This document shows positions 35,690-46,764 of a stretch of 64,000 nt of DNA, in pieces. Within the stretch, counting starts at the first letter, position 1; every line of letters begins with the position of its first letter. The stretch lies in assembly GCF_022539315.1 (NCBI RefSeq), contig NC_066314.1, positions 40,175,180 to 40,239,179 of the forward strand. The letters run 5' to 3'. This DNA comes from Serinus canaria (Eukaryota > Chordata > Aves > Passeriformes > Fringillidae). Below the pieces are notes generated by a model, which saw only the letters and a program-made list of their open reading frames with translations, was not told the DNA's origin and searched no databases. The translations under genes and the position numbers were made by a program.

Positions 35690-36120
35690 TTCCTGCTGAT
35701 TTTAATTAAGTGAAAGGGATGCAATTCTAATTAATTCATCATCCTCAAATCTAGCAATGGAAATTTTTGGTTCCTTGTGGCTAGCATAACTTTATACATT
35801 AAATAAATAGGTATTCAACCCCTCATTAAACCTGAGGTGTGATAAGTTGCAGGCCTGCATTAAGCTTGTCATGCTCTTGCATCAGCCTCGTCTCGAAGAA
35901 TGAATGATGGCCTGTTGGCTGCAGCGTTTCATTTAGCTAATGAAAAAGTATCTTCGTGTTAGATGTCAAGTACTACAACAGGGTCACCTTCTGCCAGTTT
36001 TATTTAGTAGTGCTTTACTCCGTGAGTAGTGGCATTGATGAGAGCGGGGCTACTCACATAGGCCAAATTGTGAATCACTTGTAAATGTTTGTTCACAATG
36101 GCCCCATTCATGCAAAAAAA
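35690..36120. promoter_or_regulatory. Candidate regulatory element 2.5 kb past ALX1
   Basis: A stretch with TTTTAATTAAG and TCTAATTAATTCATC homeodomain-type sites, then a complex non-repetitive segment from about 35820 to 36010, with a composition typical of conserved non-coding elements. The part at about 36018-36065 resembles the ancient CR1/L3-type tail with paired GAGTAGT and CTACTCAC words. Conservation cannot be measured here. Confidence 0.3.
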
Positions 36121-36200
36121 AAAGCCTCTCAGCACAACATGAGTAATCGGTTCATAATCAGGCCCAGCTTAAGGTACTATTCAGCTCTACTAAGGATGGC
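36015..36200. repeat. Possible ancient CR1/L3-type repeat remnant
   Basis: GTGAGTAGTGGCATTGATGA, then GGGGCTACTCACATAGG, recalls the old amniote LINE tail with GTGAGTAGTCCCATTGA and GGGACTACTCACATG. Further down, CATGAGTAATCGG and ATCAGGCCC also fit such tails. The match is from memory and is diverged. Confidence 0.4.
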
Positions 36201-37354
36201 AGGATCTGGCCCACGCTGGCTTAAGGCCAGGCTCAGATTTTTTAACCAAGATGAGTAGCTCCTTATTCCACAAATAGTGCAAAGAGACCCTACAGGGCTA
36301 TTTGTAGTGTTCTCGTTTTCTAAGAAAATTCTAGAAAAGAGACATTTCAATTTCCATAAATAATTTAAGCAAGTTTCTATGAGAGGTATATGATTTTATT
36401 TTCTACTGGATTATACTCCCACATTTGACAGGATTTGTGTTCTTGTGCTTTGATTTTATCACTTAATGATTTCTTAAGCAACTAATCTTTTCACTGTTTC
36501 TTGAACATGTGGAAAATGCCCTAAAAACAAAAGGAGGTGATTTACATAGCCTTCCTGCCAAGCATGTTAAGTAATGTTTGAGATATGTGATCATCATGTT
36601 ATGCTGAGAAGTAAATTTATAGAACTTTTGGGAAAAGGGTCCCTGTCCTGTTAAAAGAGAAAGAGAAGAGAAATATTGTTCTAATTATTGATGCTCTATG
36701 TTTTCTCCCGTGATTGATTCATTAACATTTTGAAAATCTTAAGCCAGTGTTTTAAAAAATTTCTTAACAAACATAAATTTACTTATGAAATGTAAATTTA
36801 TTTATGATTTTTACAGACTTGTAAGTGATGGACAACACTGCATTTAGCCTTCTTATGACCAAGATGGTCAGAAAAGTTTGACAAAAATTCTACCTACTGT
36901 TTAACAGCGTTACATACCACCAGAAAATATCAATGAAAGCATCTTCTGTTGCTTAGAATAAGTTGAAATGAACTATATTTCTCATTTCACTTCTTTACTG
37001 TCATAACAAAGTGTTGAAAAAATCCAGTTTGATATGTTAAAGGCATTTTATTTTGACTTTGAACTTTACGGTAAGGCCCTGAAGTATAAAATTTAACAAG
37101 TATAACCTATATTATGCATTTAAAGAGGTAGTTTAACATGATAGTAGTAAATTATTTTGTTTTGCAAACAATAAAATATTACAGGCTTTTTTCCCAAAAT
37201 TACAAAGATTGCTTTTATTGATAAATTTATACATCTGTGCTGTTTCAAAGTCAGAGTTAAGCCAGGCTGATCAGAGTCAGAATCCATTAAAACCAGTTAT
37301 TTTTCTTAGTTTCAGAATATTTTCAGGGGAAGTTCTGTCTGTAAGAAGTATTTC
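36201..37354. other. Downstream flank, no gene recognised
   Basis: AT-rich, without recognisable coding sequence or transposon. Small direct repeats such as AAATTTACTTATGAAATGTA around 36774-36805 are local. Confidence 0.5.
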
Positions 37355-37359
37355 TTCCC

Positions 37360-37926
37360 TGTAGTGGTTTATGCCCAGCCAGCAGCCCAGCCCCACGCAG
37401 CTGCTCGCTCACTCCCACATCAGAGAGACTGGGGAGAAAATCAGAAGGGTGAAAGCTGGAAAACTCGTGGATCGAGATAAAGGCAGTTTAATAGGGAAAG
37501 CAAATGCCATGCACACAAGCAAAGCAAAACAAGGAAATAATTCACTTCTTTCCATGAGCCGCCAGGTGTTCAGCCATCTCTGGGAGAGCAGGGCCCCATC
37601 ACAGCAATGGTGACTTCACAAGACAGAGGCCATCACTCCAAATGTCCCCCCTTTTTGCCCCCACTTTATATCCTGACCAGGATGCCATATGGTATGGTAC
37701 ATCCCCTAGGTCTGTTGGGGTTACCTCCCAAGCTCCCAGGCATCCCAACCTCCATGCCAAGGTGGCAGTATGAAGAGCAGAAAAAGCCTTGGCTCCATGT
37801 AAGCACAGCTCAGTAATAACAAAACCAGCTCTATGTCATCCACTCTGTTCAGCACAAATCCAAAACACAGAGCCACAGCAGCCACTGTGGAGAAAGTTAA
37901 CTCTACCCCAGCCAAAACCCAACAGG
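37360..37926 (-). mobile_element. Solo LTR of an avian ERVL-like retrovirus
   Basis: About 567 bases, read on the minus strand. It starts on the plus strand as TGTAGTGGTTTATGCCCAGC and ends GCCAAAACCCAACAGG, a pattern I know from avian LTRs. On the minus strand a TATAAA (plus 37665-37670) precedes an ATTAAA poly(A) signal (plus 37487-37492) by about 175 bases, giving a U3-R-U5 order. The 5-bp sequence TTCCC flanks both sides (37355-37359 and 37927-37931) as a target duplication. No gag, pol or env lies next to it, so it is a solo LTR from recombination. One terminus is degenerate (CC on the minus strand instead of TG). Confidence 0.85.
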
Positions 37927-37931
37927 TTCCC

Positions 37932-40020
37932 ACAGCACTTTCCTACCCAAGTAACAAGTGGCCCACTCATTCCCAGAATGCATACTTATTCACTTGCAGT
38001 GATCTTTTTAGATTTGGCTGGCATTAGGATGATGAAGCAGGGTGCAGTGAATGGGATTATGACGGCTGGGGACAGAATAATGTTCTGGGAGGAGTGTCAG
38101 AGTACAGTGCTGGAGTAAGGGGGAAACCTAAACCCAGTGAAAACCTCCCTTCCCTCTTTGCCTAAACCACTCCTCCTGAATTTCAGCAGGATCTGGCAAC
38201 ATAAGGCTCATTCTATTGCCACCTTTCCAGTATGGGTTTAAGGAGGAATATTAAGAATCAAGAGTAAGTCTTGAAGATGTAGTGTTGGTAGGTGTATGAC
38301 TGTCATTGACAATAAATACATACTGTGAAATCAAGAGCAGTTTTATGAAGAAGCATCTCTAATAATGAATGTCAAGATTATTTTTCTCTGCATTTTTGAA
38401 GCAACAGGAGGACAGAATATTAAAACCAACGTACAGTGATGGTTGAAACAGTGAGTCCAGAAAATTCCTGAAGCACAGCCATTCTCCTTTGCACCGCTGG
38501 CATGGCTGTGGCATGCAAATGAAGGAATATATCACAACACTACCACATAACATAGATTTGAGATATTGTCTTGTTCCTGCCAGTTATATTTGATCTGTTT
38601 AAATAACAGTATAAAAATTACATAATTCCTCATCAAATATTTTCAAACAGTCCACAGAAGACACACAATATAAGGAAAAAAAGACAAAACCAAGGAGGAA
38701 AATCTTCAAAATCTATTATTGTCTCAAAGAATAGGGGTTTGTGAGCCCTTATACTTGTGAGGCTTCACATTCAACAGCTCAACTTCAGCTTGACTCATAC
38801 TGCCCAACTTCATAACAGTGATTATTCCCATAGGAATAACTAGTGCACTAGGCTAATAAATACATCAATGTATAGGAAATAATACTGGTTAAAGTAATTG
38901 ATGTTAGCATGAAAAACATAATTTCAAAAATGTAGGTTATAGGATCAGGTCAAGAATCCTAATTTCTCACTGGCTTATAGAGTGGAACTTGATGGTTCAC
39001 AAGATGCTCTTACAGGAGTGCTTTTCTGTGCTCTAGCTCTAACTATAGCAACCCTCCATAATCTAATAGCTGTCTGCTTCATCTCTCAGAAGCTGGGTTC
39101 TGCATTCTCTAATTATGAAAATAATTAGGAGAGTTGAAATAGGCTTGGTTCTCCCTGCCTTGTACTCCTATGAGAAAATCCATTTATGTGTACTGACTGC
39201 AATTTACTTTAGTCTCACTATCATTACAGTGAGACAAAGTATTCTGTTTAAATATTGTAAAATATTGAGTTTTGATACTATTACTGCTCTGTGAGTGAGA
39301 ACTTTATGGATATGGAGAGGAATGACTGAGTTGTGTATAGCCTTTTTTTTTCATTAAAACCCAAAACCTTAATTTGCTTGGTTTTGGTTGAATACAGTGA
39401 GATTACAATTAACAAACTGCTTTTAGGTGGGATAAAGTCCTAGTTAACACTTTCATAATATTTTTGTCCATCAAAGAAGAAAAGGATATCATTAAAATGA
39501 AGCTTTGTCAAACAGCATGCTCAAAGGCAGACAGAAGTATCTGAATCTTTGTAAGACTCTATTTACTCAGGTGTGTTTACTGAAATGATTTTGGTTTAAT
39601 CATTAAAAATGGAAAACAGCTGAGATCTTTAATGGAAAATAACAATATAAAACATGTTAATTGTATTTTTCTTTCAAAGTGGTATTGGAGAAACAACTCT
39701 TCTTCTGGTGTAGTAAGAATGATTTTCCTCATTACTTGTTATAAACATTTTAGTATATAATGAAATGCATATTTATATATGGAAAAACCTGTCAGATATT
39801 GCTTAAACACATAGGGTAAATAAAATACTAAATGATTTTGGAGGTCTGTTAGAAAAAGGTCTGGGATAGAGATCAGTTAGTGAGTATTATTTAGCAAATG
39901 CTTAAGTAGTATATACAATGAGCAAAGAGGAAAATGCACTCATTGGCGGGGACTTTATTGAATATTTAGAGCCAAAAAAATCAGTGCTGGCAAAGAGGAA
40001 TGAAATTTTCTTTACTCAAA
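37932..40020. other. Downstream flank, no gene recognised
   Basis: A GC-richer segment at about 37940-38200 without known identity, then AT-rich sequence. A hairpin lies at 39206-39240. Confidence 0.45.
39206..39240. repeat. Hairpin with 13-bp arms and one bulge
   Basis: ACTTT-A-GTCTCACT (39206-39219) pairs with AGTGAGACAAAGT (39228-39240) except for a bulged A; 8-base loop. No gene context. Confidence 0.7.
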
Positions 40021-40039
40021 ATCTCCTTATGATCAGATT

Positions 40040-40105
40040 CTAATTGAAGTTAACAGGACTCTTGCCAGCGATCTCACTTGGGGGTAGGATGTGATCCCTA
40101 ATAAA
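40040..40105. repeat. Possible ancient CR1/L3-type tail fragment
   Basis: ATTGAAGTTAACAGGACTCT, TGCCAGCGATCTCACTTGG, then GGTAGGATGTGATCCCT follows the old sauropsid LINE tail pattern (GAAGTCAATGGGACT..TGCCATTGACTTCA..GGAGCAGGATC). Identified from memory and diverged. Confidence 0.4.
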
Positions 40106-43100
40106 CACTTTATAGATTTACTATGATAAATTGAATTGTCCTGGAACAACATGACTTAGTTTATATGATTTTTTTTTTTGATAAGGTAGTCCATTCAGCT
40201 TTTTTTAAAATACAGAAATTATTAAATCAGTGGTTTGCATCCTGTTTACTACAATAGTTTCCATATTTGTGTCTGATTTTTTTACAGAATTAGAGAGACA
40301 GGGATAGACTGAGCAATGCTTTTTGTTTTTAGGGAGTTTTGTATTAGGAGGACTGTTAGCTTTAGTGTGAAAACAGTTCTATGCATATGCTAAATCATTA
40401 GTGCAGAGGCATTAATCCTTGTGTAAACTAATTTGGCTAATTTCTTCTGGAATTTGGGCAAATAATGTAACTGAGATAAACAGAGCCGCTTACATGTCCA
40501 CATTTATCTACACTTTCTATTTATACTGTTAAATGCTTAAAACAACACTGGCCCATAAATTTGCCTTTTTGTTCTCATTCTTTTGGCAGCGTTTCCTACA
40601 TGCTGCACTTTTAGAGTGCAGTTTGGTCTCATCTCAAATAAATAAGTGCCGTGGAAGGAAAAAACTGCAGCTACAAAGTAGTTCTAACCCATTAAATGCA
40701 GATGGCCCACAGGGGGTTTAACCATAAGAGAAAGAGCACACATCATGCTGAAATATAGAGCTGTTTTCTATCACTTGTTACCATTTGAATGTCTGTCCCA
40801 GGAAAGTGAATTCAATATATCTTCCTGGCCATCAGTTGCCCTCTGAATACTCCTTCTCTCTCTGATGTAGCTAGATTTCCCTTTAGAACATACAGAGATG
40901 AATGAGCTCTTACCACACGTAGAAGTGAAAGAAAACATTTCTTTCTGCACCAGAACAGATGAGATTCATCATTAAGAGAATGGATTTGACCTTGTCAAGT
41001 GGACCAAAGCAATTTATAAACAAACTCCTACAGGGGAGGCTACTTTTGGCCAAGTACTATATTAGCAGTGTTTTACTTATGCCCGCTGCTACCTTACAAT
41101 AACTTCATAAACAGGCTGACTTCCTGAAATATAGAGTGCTGAGAGATATCACAGATGTACCTAGAAACACTGGGATAGCATAGGGTTACTTCCCTCCCTA
41201 GAGGCTGAAGAGAAATATGTCCACCCACCTTGCTTTCTCATTCTTGGTAAAAGTTGCTAATCACTATCCAAATTAATCTTCATTTCCAGTTTAGATATGT
41301 ATCAAAGAACATATTTATACTTCAATTTGCCACTGTTATATTGTTGTTCATACCAGCAGCACCCAGATGGGTGATAGTGTCCAATATGCAACTGGATGGC
41401 ATCTACCTATCAGAACTCTAGCAGAACAACAAAAGAAATTCAGTGTGGGTCTATTTTATTTCCAGCATCAGAAAAGGAATATAAAGAGTCAGTAGTTACC
41501 TACAAAGTTATTAAATCAGATGATACTCCTACTAAATACCAATAATGTTTCTTCCTTTAACGGCATATTTAAACTGCAGGTAGGAATTTTATCTCTTCCC
41601 CTTCCAAGTGAGAACAATCTTTTAGTGGTAACAAAAGTGTAGTGGTAATAAAAGCACTCAAATCTTTTTGTTCTGTCTGTAAGAAGGGAAGAAAAAATGG
41701 GGACATTCAGTGGCTCAAATATAACTCTGCTGTATGGAAAGAGAATATTCTGCACCAGTCCAAGGAGATGATTTCATGATAAAGAGTATGTAAACTACAT
41801 GTACAATTAAAACAAAAAGTTTTTACTATGACTTTTGGGACTGACATCCCCATCTATATCAATCTTGGTCATGCCAGCAGAGCTGATAGTGTTGTAATCT
41901 CCTCTATGTCTACAAAAAGAAAATCATGGAACATTTGCAGAAGGGGACTGACCAGAATATTCAGATTTCTTTGACTCACTTTCCCTGTGGCATGTGTCCA
42001 AACAGAGATGCAGTTGCAGATACAGTTACTTCCTTCAAAGACTACAGAAATAAGCCAGAATAATTTTTTATTTTATTCTTTGTTGATATTGCCTTAGAAT
42101 CATAGTTAGGGTTGATGACAGTGAGAAGGAGCTCTTCTCAAATTAGAAATTTAATGGCCTATAGGGGAGGCCTTCAAGCCATGAAATTTCCAAAGACTTC
42201 CAGGAGTCACCATCATTAATGAGCCCTATGTGAATAGCCAAGAGCTTGGTACATATTTTAGCTCAGGAGAAATCTATGCTGTCCAAGTCTTGTCTGCTTC
42301 ATCACAGAACCTCTTTATGGTTCAAAACCCAAGACCACAGTCTTGTTCCATTGCCAGGAGATAACAATTCTGACCCTCTTGAGGTCAGAACAATGAAAAG
42401 AATTTCCCAAGTCCTTAAAAGGCATTCTATTGCATATATTCATAGCTGCCTAGCAGATTTATGCCTCATTTTCCTGTAGGCCAAATTCTCAAGGTCTTCT
42501 GCTATTAGGTTGAGAAAGGAGAAAAGGCTGCTTGCTTGCTTCTTATAGCAATTATTCACTATTCTTGCACCTCTCTGTGTGTGTGTATGTGAGGTGTTCC
42601 TGAGCTAAGGATGGAGATGAGGCACATAGTTCTGATATTAGTTTCCTAGTTTTATAATCACTTCTCCACTCTGATTTACAGAAGTGTAAGGAAGGATCTT
42701 GGGCCCTGTACCCAGCACACTTATAGTGAAAATATGCAATTTACAGAAAAATAAAGAAAGATTGTAGCAAAGAACCAGTGACAGAGTACTACTGTATAAC
42801 TCCATCTTGACTCACATTTTTATAAGCATGCATTTGTTTACACTGTCTAAGAGGAAGATCAAAGTTCACAGAGAATTTTTATTACCCTAGGAAGAAATTT
42901 ATCTCTTTTTAAAAGAAGAAAACATGGTTTTTTATCTGCCTTAAATGAAATAAAAACAAATCTGTCCCTCTCTTCACTTCAGCACCAGACAGTAAGCATC
43001 CAAAATAGGTGACACTTAGTGAAAGGTCTCAAAACTTCTCCAAATCTAATTCATCCTGAATTCAACCCTCACAGTTTTGATAGGCCTGAAAATTCATTAG

Positions 43101-43380
43101 GATGTTTATGAAGAGGGTATTTGGCTGTTGGTCCTGTGGATTAATGGGGTAATCACATTTCTATTGTCCTTTAGTTTTATTGATTCTGCTGTAAACCACA
43201 GCCCAGGATAACAAGGGCTATTTTCTATTCATTCTCTGTGTCAGTATTCAGATGGGGGTTCTTGGGAAGTTGTCAGAGGCAAGAATTCTATAAACTGCAA
43301 TAGCTTGCTACAGAAGACATTTTATTTATTTTAACTTCTCCACCTCCATTCCTTTTTGGCATCCAATATGCATATTTAAA
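40106..43380. other. Downstream flank, no gene recognised
   Basis: AT-rich, non-repetitive in appearance. No supported exon on either strand. Confidence 0.5.
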
Positions 43381-43479
43381 GTGTTGCTGCTACTTTCCAG
43401 TTTGACTTTAGAGCTCTTTGTTTTTAAATAAAATAGTTCTGTTGCATTCCTCTAGTATGTCAAAGCAAAATCAAGCTTG

Positions 43480-43660
43480 TTTTAACTTTTCAGGGCTTTA
43501 TAAATCTCTGCTTTCCTTTCGTTAATATGTGAGCTGGCTCTCGACTATTGTCTCTGTTTCATGGATGTTAGCGAGTTGTTGCAGGACAGCTTGAATGTTC
43601 CTTCCACAAAGCCCTGATTTTGTATTAGAGCCCTCCCATGAAATTATTTTTTTAACCCAA
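43480..43660. promoter_or_regulatory. Candidate non-coding element
   Basis: A complex stretch with balanced composition (CTTTATAAATCTCTGC, TTCGTTAATATGTGAGC, TTAGCGAGTTGTTGCAGG) standing out from simple AT-rich surroundings. Regulatory role is inference only. Confidence 0.15.
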
Positions 43661-44781
43661 AAATGAGTTCTTTAAGTTGTCTTCTTTGGTTTCGTACGAT
43701 GTTGTGGATTCATACAAAAGTTATCTAGTGTAATTTATTTTCCTGAGTGTTCAGCTTGTGACATCTCAAACCAGGAACTGTCCATAATTTTACGCAGAAT
43801 GATTGACAAAAACAACTCTGTAAAAATTATTTTTGTAGGTCAACAGATTTATGACTTCCTCTGTTTCCTCACTTTTAGTTCTCATTCAGAAGAAAACTTG
43901 CAAATTCACTTCCCGTTTGATATTCTCCATCTATTCAACTACCTGACTGTCATAGACTAGTCTTTTCTAATGCTATGCTGATTCAACTTTCTCAGCTACA
44001 CCCTTCTCTTCACTGGTCTACACCTTTTTCAACCTAGCTTTGATATAGTTTTCATGTGTTGGGAAACATATTTTTACACTTAAGTGTGTGCATTTTTTGA
44101 TACTGATGCTGTGTCTTATGGGACTCATACTCAAAGACTTCTTCCATGTAGTGTTTAGCACAGAAGTGCTGTCAGCATCTAGCTCTTACTAATACCAAAT
44201 TCTAGTTCTAAATATATTGGTAGTGGGAAAATCATGGTAGAAGGAGATGAACCACATATTTTTCCCTGTGAATCCTGGAGAAGAAATTGATACCTCTCTG
44301 GATCTGGTTAGTTATTTGTCTATCAGCTGCCCTTCTGCAAAGTTCAGGAGCCATGGGGAGAAAATACTTGATTCCATCATTATTTGCAGAAGTATCTCCT
44401 GAGGAGATCCTCGTCATGCAGCCTTGACAGATAAATACATGAAAAAAAAATTATATGCTAAATATGGTGAAAAGGAAGAATTGTATGGAAGATATATTGT
44501 TAGATGGCTAAGTTTTTTTGCTTTTAAGTATGTTATTCACATAGAACAGATTGCTTTTGCACATCACAGAACACAACAGATTTTCTGTTGCTTTAGTAGC
44601 TATGATGTATCATTTTAACTTTTCTTTGAATTTTAAGTAAAGTTCCCAGTTATCACATTTGTTCTGACTTATTCCACAGATACATAACCTGTGTTGTCCT
44701 CTCACCTTTCTAAATAAATAATACAAATAAGATTTTCCAAGGAAGAATTAGAAACCATGCAATCTGTACTCGAGCTATTTT

Positions 44782-44834
44782 TGAGAATTTGCCCAATGAG
44801 TTTTACCTTGGAAAACTCATTGGGCAAATTCTCA
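44782..44834. repeat. Perfect 23-bp inverted repeat, 7-base loop
   Basis: Arm 44782-44804 (begins TGAGAATTTGCCC) is the exact reverse complement of 44812-44834 (ends GGGCAAATTCTCA); the loop is ACCTTGG. The arms are of mixed composition, so chance is very unlikely. It has no LTR, terminal-repeat or target-duplication context. At 53 bases it is shorter than a usual pre-miRNA. A recent template-switch mutation or a sequencing/assembly artefact are the main alternatives. Confidence 0.95.
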
Positions 44835-44839
44835 TTTTT

Positions 44840-45990
44840 CTTGGATCACAGGAGGTAAGAAGTGGCTTTCTATCTTTTGGCACAGGACTTAAACTGAAGT
44901 AGAGAAACCTTTTTTTAATACTGAAAACCTCATTAGGAGGCATGAAAAAGCCATCATTTAACTCAAGGCCATCAAAGGCAATTCTGCTAGGTGAAGTATT
45001 ACAAAACTCCAATTTTTGTTCCAATGAATGCTTGAAGAATCTGGCAAATATTGGTGGAACAGGATGGGGACTTGAAATGAGAGTCTGCTTGCTAGATCAT
45101 AAAAATAATTCTCACTCATGTTTGCTCTCCTTTTACCCATCCATGGTGGTTTCTTAAGCTACAGTAGAAGTCAATAAAAGGACATGTCTCCCTAATATAT
45201 CTGACAACCTATTGCAAGGATGTTTGGATAAAAATTATTCTAATTTTTCAAGTAGATGATGAAGCTAAGCCTGCTGCCATGAAAAGCAGAGATTAGTGAT
45301 AATTTTACCTGTGCAAGGTCATTTGCAATGCAGAAATGGCCCTGCATGTCTCAAAAAGCCTCTTTTCCATATATACATTACGGAGGATTTAATATTTATT
45401 AACATATTTATAAAACAGTGTTAACATGATTAAGGATATCTAGGCTGCTTCTTCATGTTACACTATTCAAAGACAACATGATACAGTACATTGTTGATAT
45501 GTTCCAAATATGCAGGTACATATTTTAACTGTCATAAAATGTTTGTGTTTGAGTGTCCTTGTGTATATTTCAAACCGTAAGTCAAATTCTCTGCAGAAAG
45601 TATTGTGACAGATATTAAAATAGAGAAACTGAAATAATGTGGCTTTTTCAAATAGGTGATATTTACAGTGATCTGTTGTTCAGACACAACCACATGAATC
45701 TGAAATATTTACAAGCCTTAAAGTGGGATTTGTATTCAATGTCAGAGACTAATTTTCACTTTTGACTTTGTCTTCAATAAAATATGGTTTCTATTTCTCA
45801 GATTCTGAAGAGGCTTCAGATCAGTCGTGCAAGTAGTTGCAAGTTCTGGGTGGAAGCAGAGACTCAATGGTAGTTGGAACTTGCTTTGATGAGAACACTT
45901 GGTGCATATTATTAAAAGAGACAAAGTCTAAACATCATAGTGTTGATTCTCAAACTTGAGTACCAGCCCTTGGATTTTGTTTTTGGCCCC
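44840..45990. other. Downstream flank, no gene recognised
   Basis: Nothing supported beyond scattered short frames. Confidence 0.45.
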
Positions 45991-45999
45991 TTCTCGTGT

Positions 46000-46764
46000 T
46001 AAAAACTGTGTTGTGTGTAGACATGCAGTTGCTGGCAGTGAGAGGCTGCAGAGGAGACCTCTGTGGGAGGAGGGCATCATCTCCCTTGTGCCAAACCCTT
46101 TGCACAGCACAGCTGAGCCCAGCAGTGAAACTGGTGGTGCCTCTGAGAAAACACTTTGGAAAAGGCAAAATTCCTGAGCAGAGAGAGGAGAATGAGGTAA
46201 CAAAAGACTGAAGAACAATTGAGGGAACACCACAATCAGAGGAAGAGGAGAAAGAGGGTATGGGTGTGGAGATTCTCTGGGCACCAGAGCAGCTATCCAT
46301 TGCAATCTGAGCAATGGACTGGGCAGAGATAGTGCAGGAGCTGAAACTCCAGTGGAGAATCCACACTGGACCAGGGGAGAGGTGTGATAGGGAAGGAGCA
46401 GAGGAGAGGAATTACTACATTTTGACCTTCATCTCCTCACCCATCCAGTGTCACTGTTGGGGTGTGCAGAGGGGTTGGGAGTGAAGGAACAAAGCTAAGC
46501 CTGAGAGACTGGGAAGGAAAGTTGTTTTAATATTTGCCTTTACTTCTCACTACCCTAATCTATTTTAACTGGCAAAATTTTAAATTTAAATTAGTCTTCC
46601 CCAAGCTGAGCTAGTTTTGCACAGCACAGTATTTGCGAAGTGATCTACCAGTCTTTATCTCCATGTGCAAGCTTTTAATTCTAGTTTCTCCTCACTTCAT
46701 GCTGGGATGGGGACTCACTGAGCATCTGGGTGGGAATTTGGCTCAGACAGTGTTATACACCACA
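46000..46764 (+). mobile_element. Diverged ERVL-type LTR
   Basis: The 3' half follows an avian ERVL LTR I know: GGGAGTGAAGGAACAAAGCT-AAGCCTGAGA, then GGAAAGTTGTTTTAATATTTG, TTTACTTCTCACTACCCTA, TTCCCCAAGCTGAG, TTTTGCACA, and a TTGCGAAGTGATCT near the poly(A)-side region, ending TTATACACCACA. The 5' half (TGGAGAATCCACACTGGACC and other GC-rich blocks) fits less well and the 5' boundary is uncertain. No internal viral genes are seen. Short open frames on the minus strand across it are antisense artefacts. Confidence 0.65.

Noticed and set aside
44782..44834. Pre-miRNA at the 23-bp inverted repeat
   Set aside because: Only 53 bases with perfect pairing and a 7-base loop. Typical precursors are longer and have mismatches, so this is noted as a hairpin, not a miRNA.
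45928..46366. Minus-strand frames of 128 and 138 codons
   Set aside because: They lie antisense to an ERVL-type LTR and are not conserved-looking proteins.
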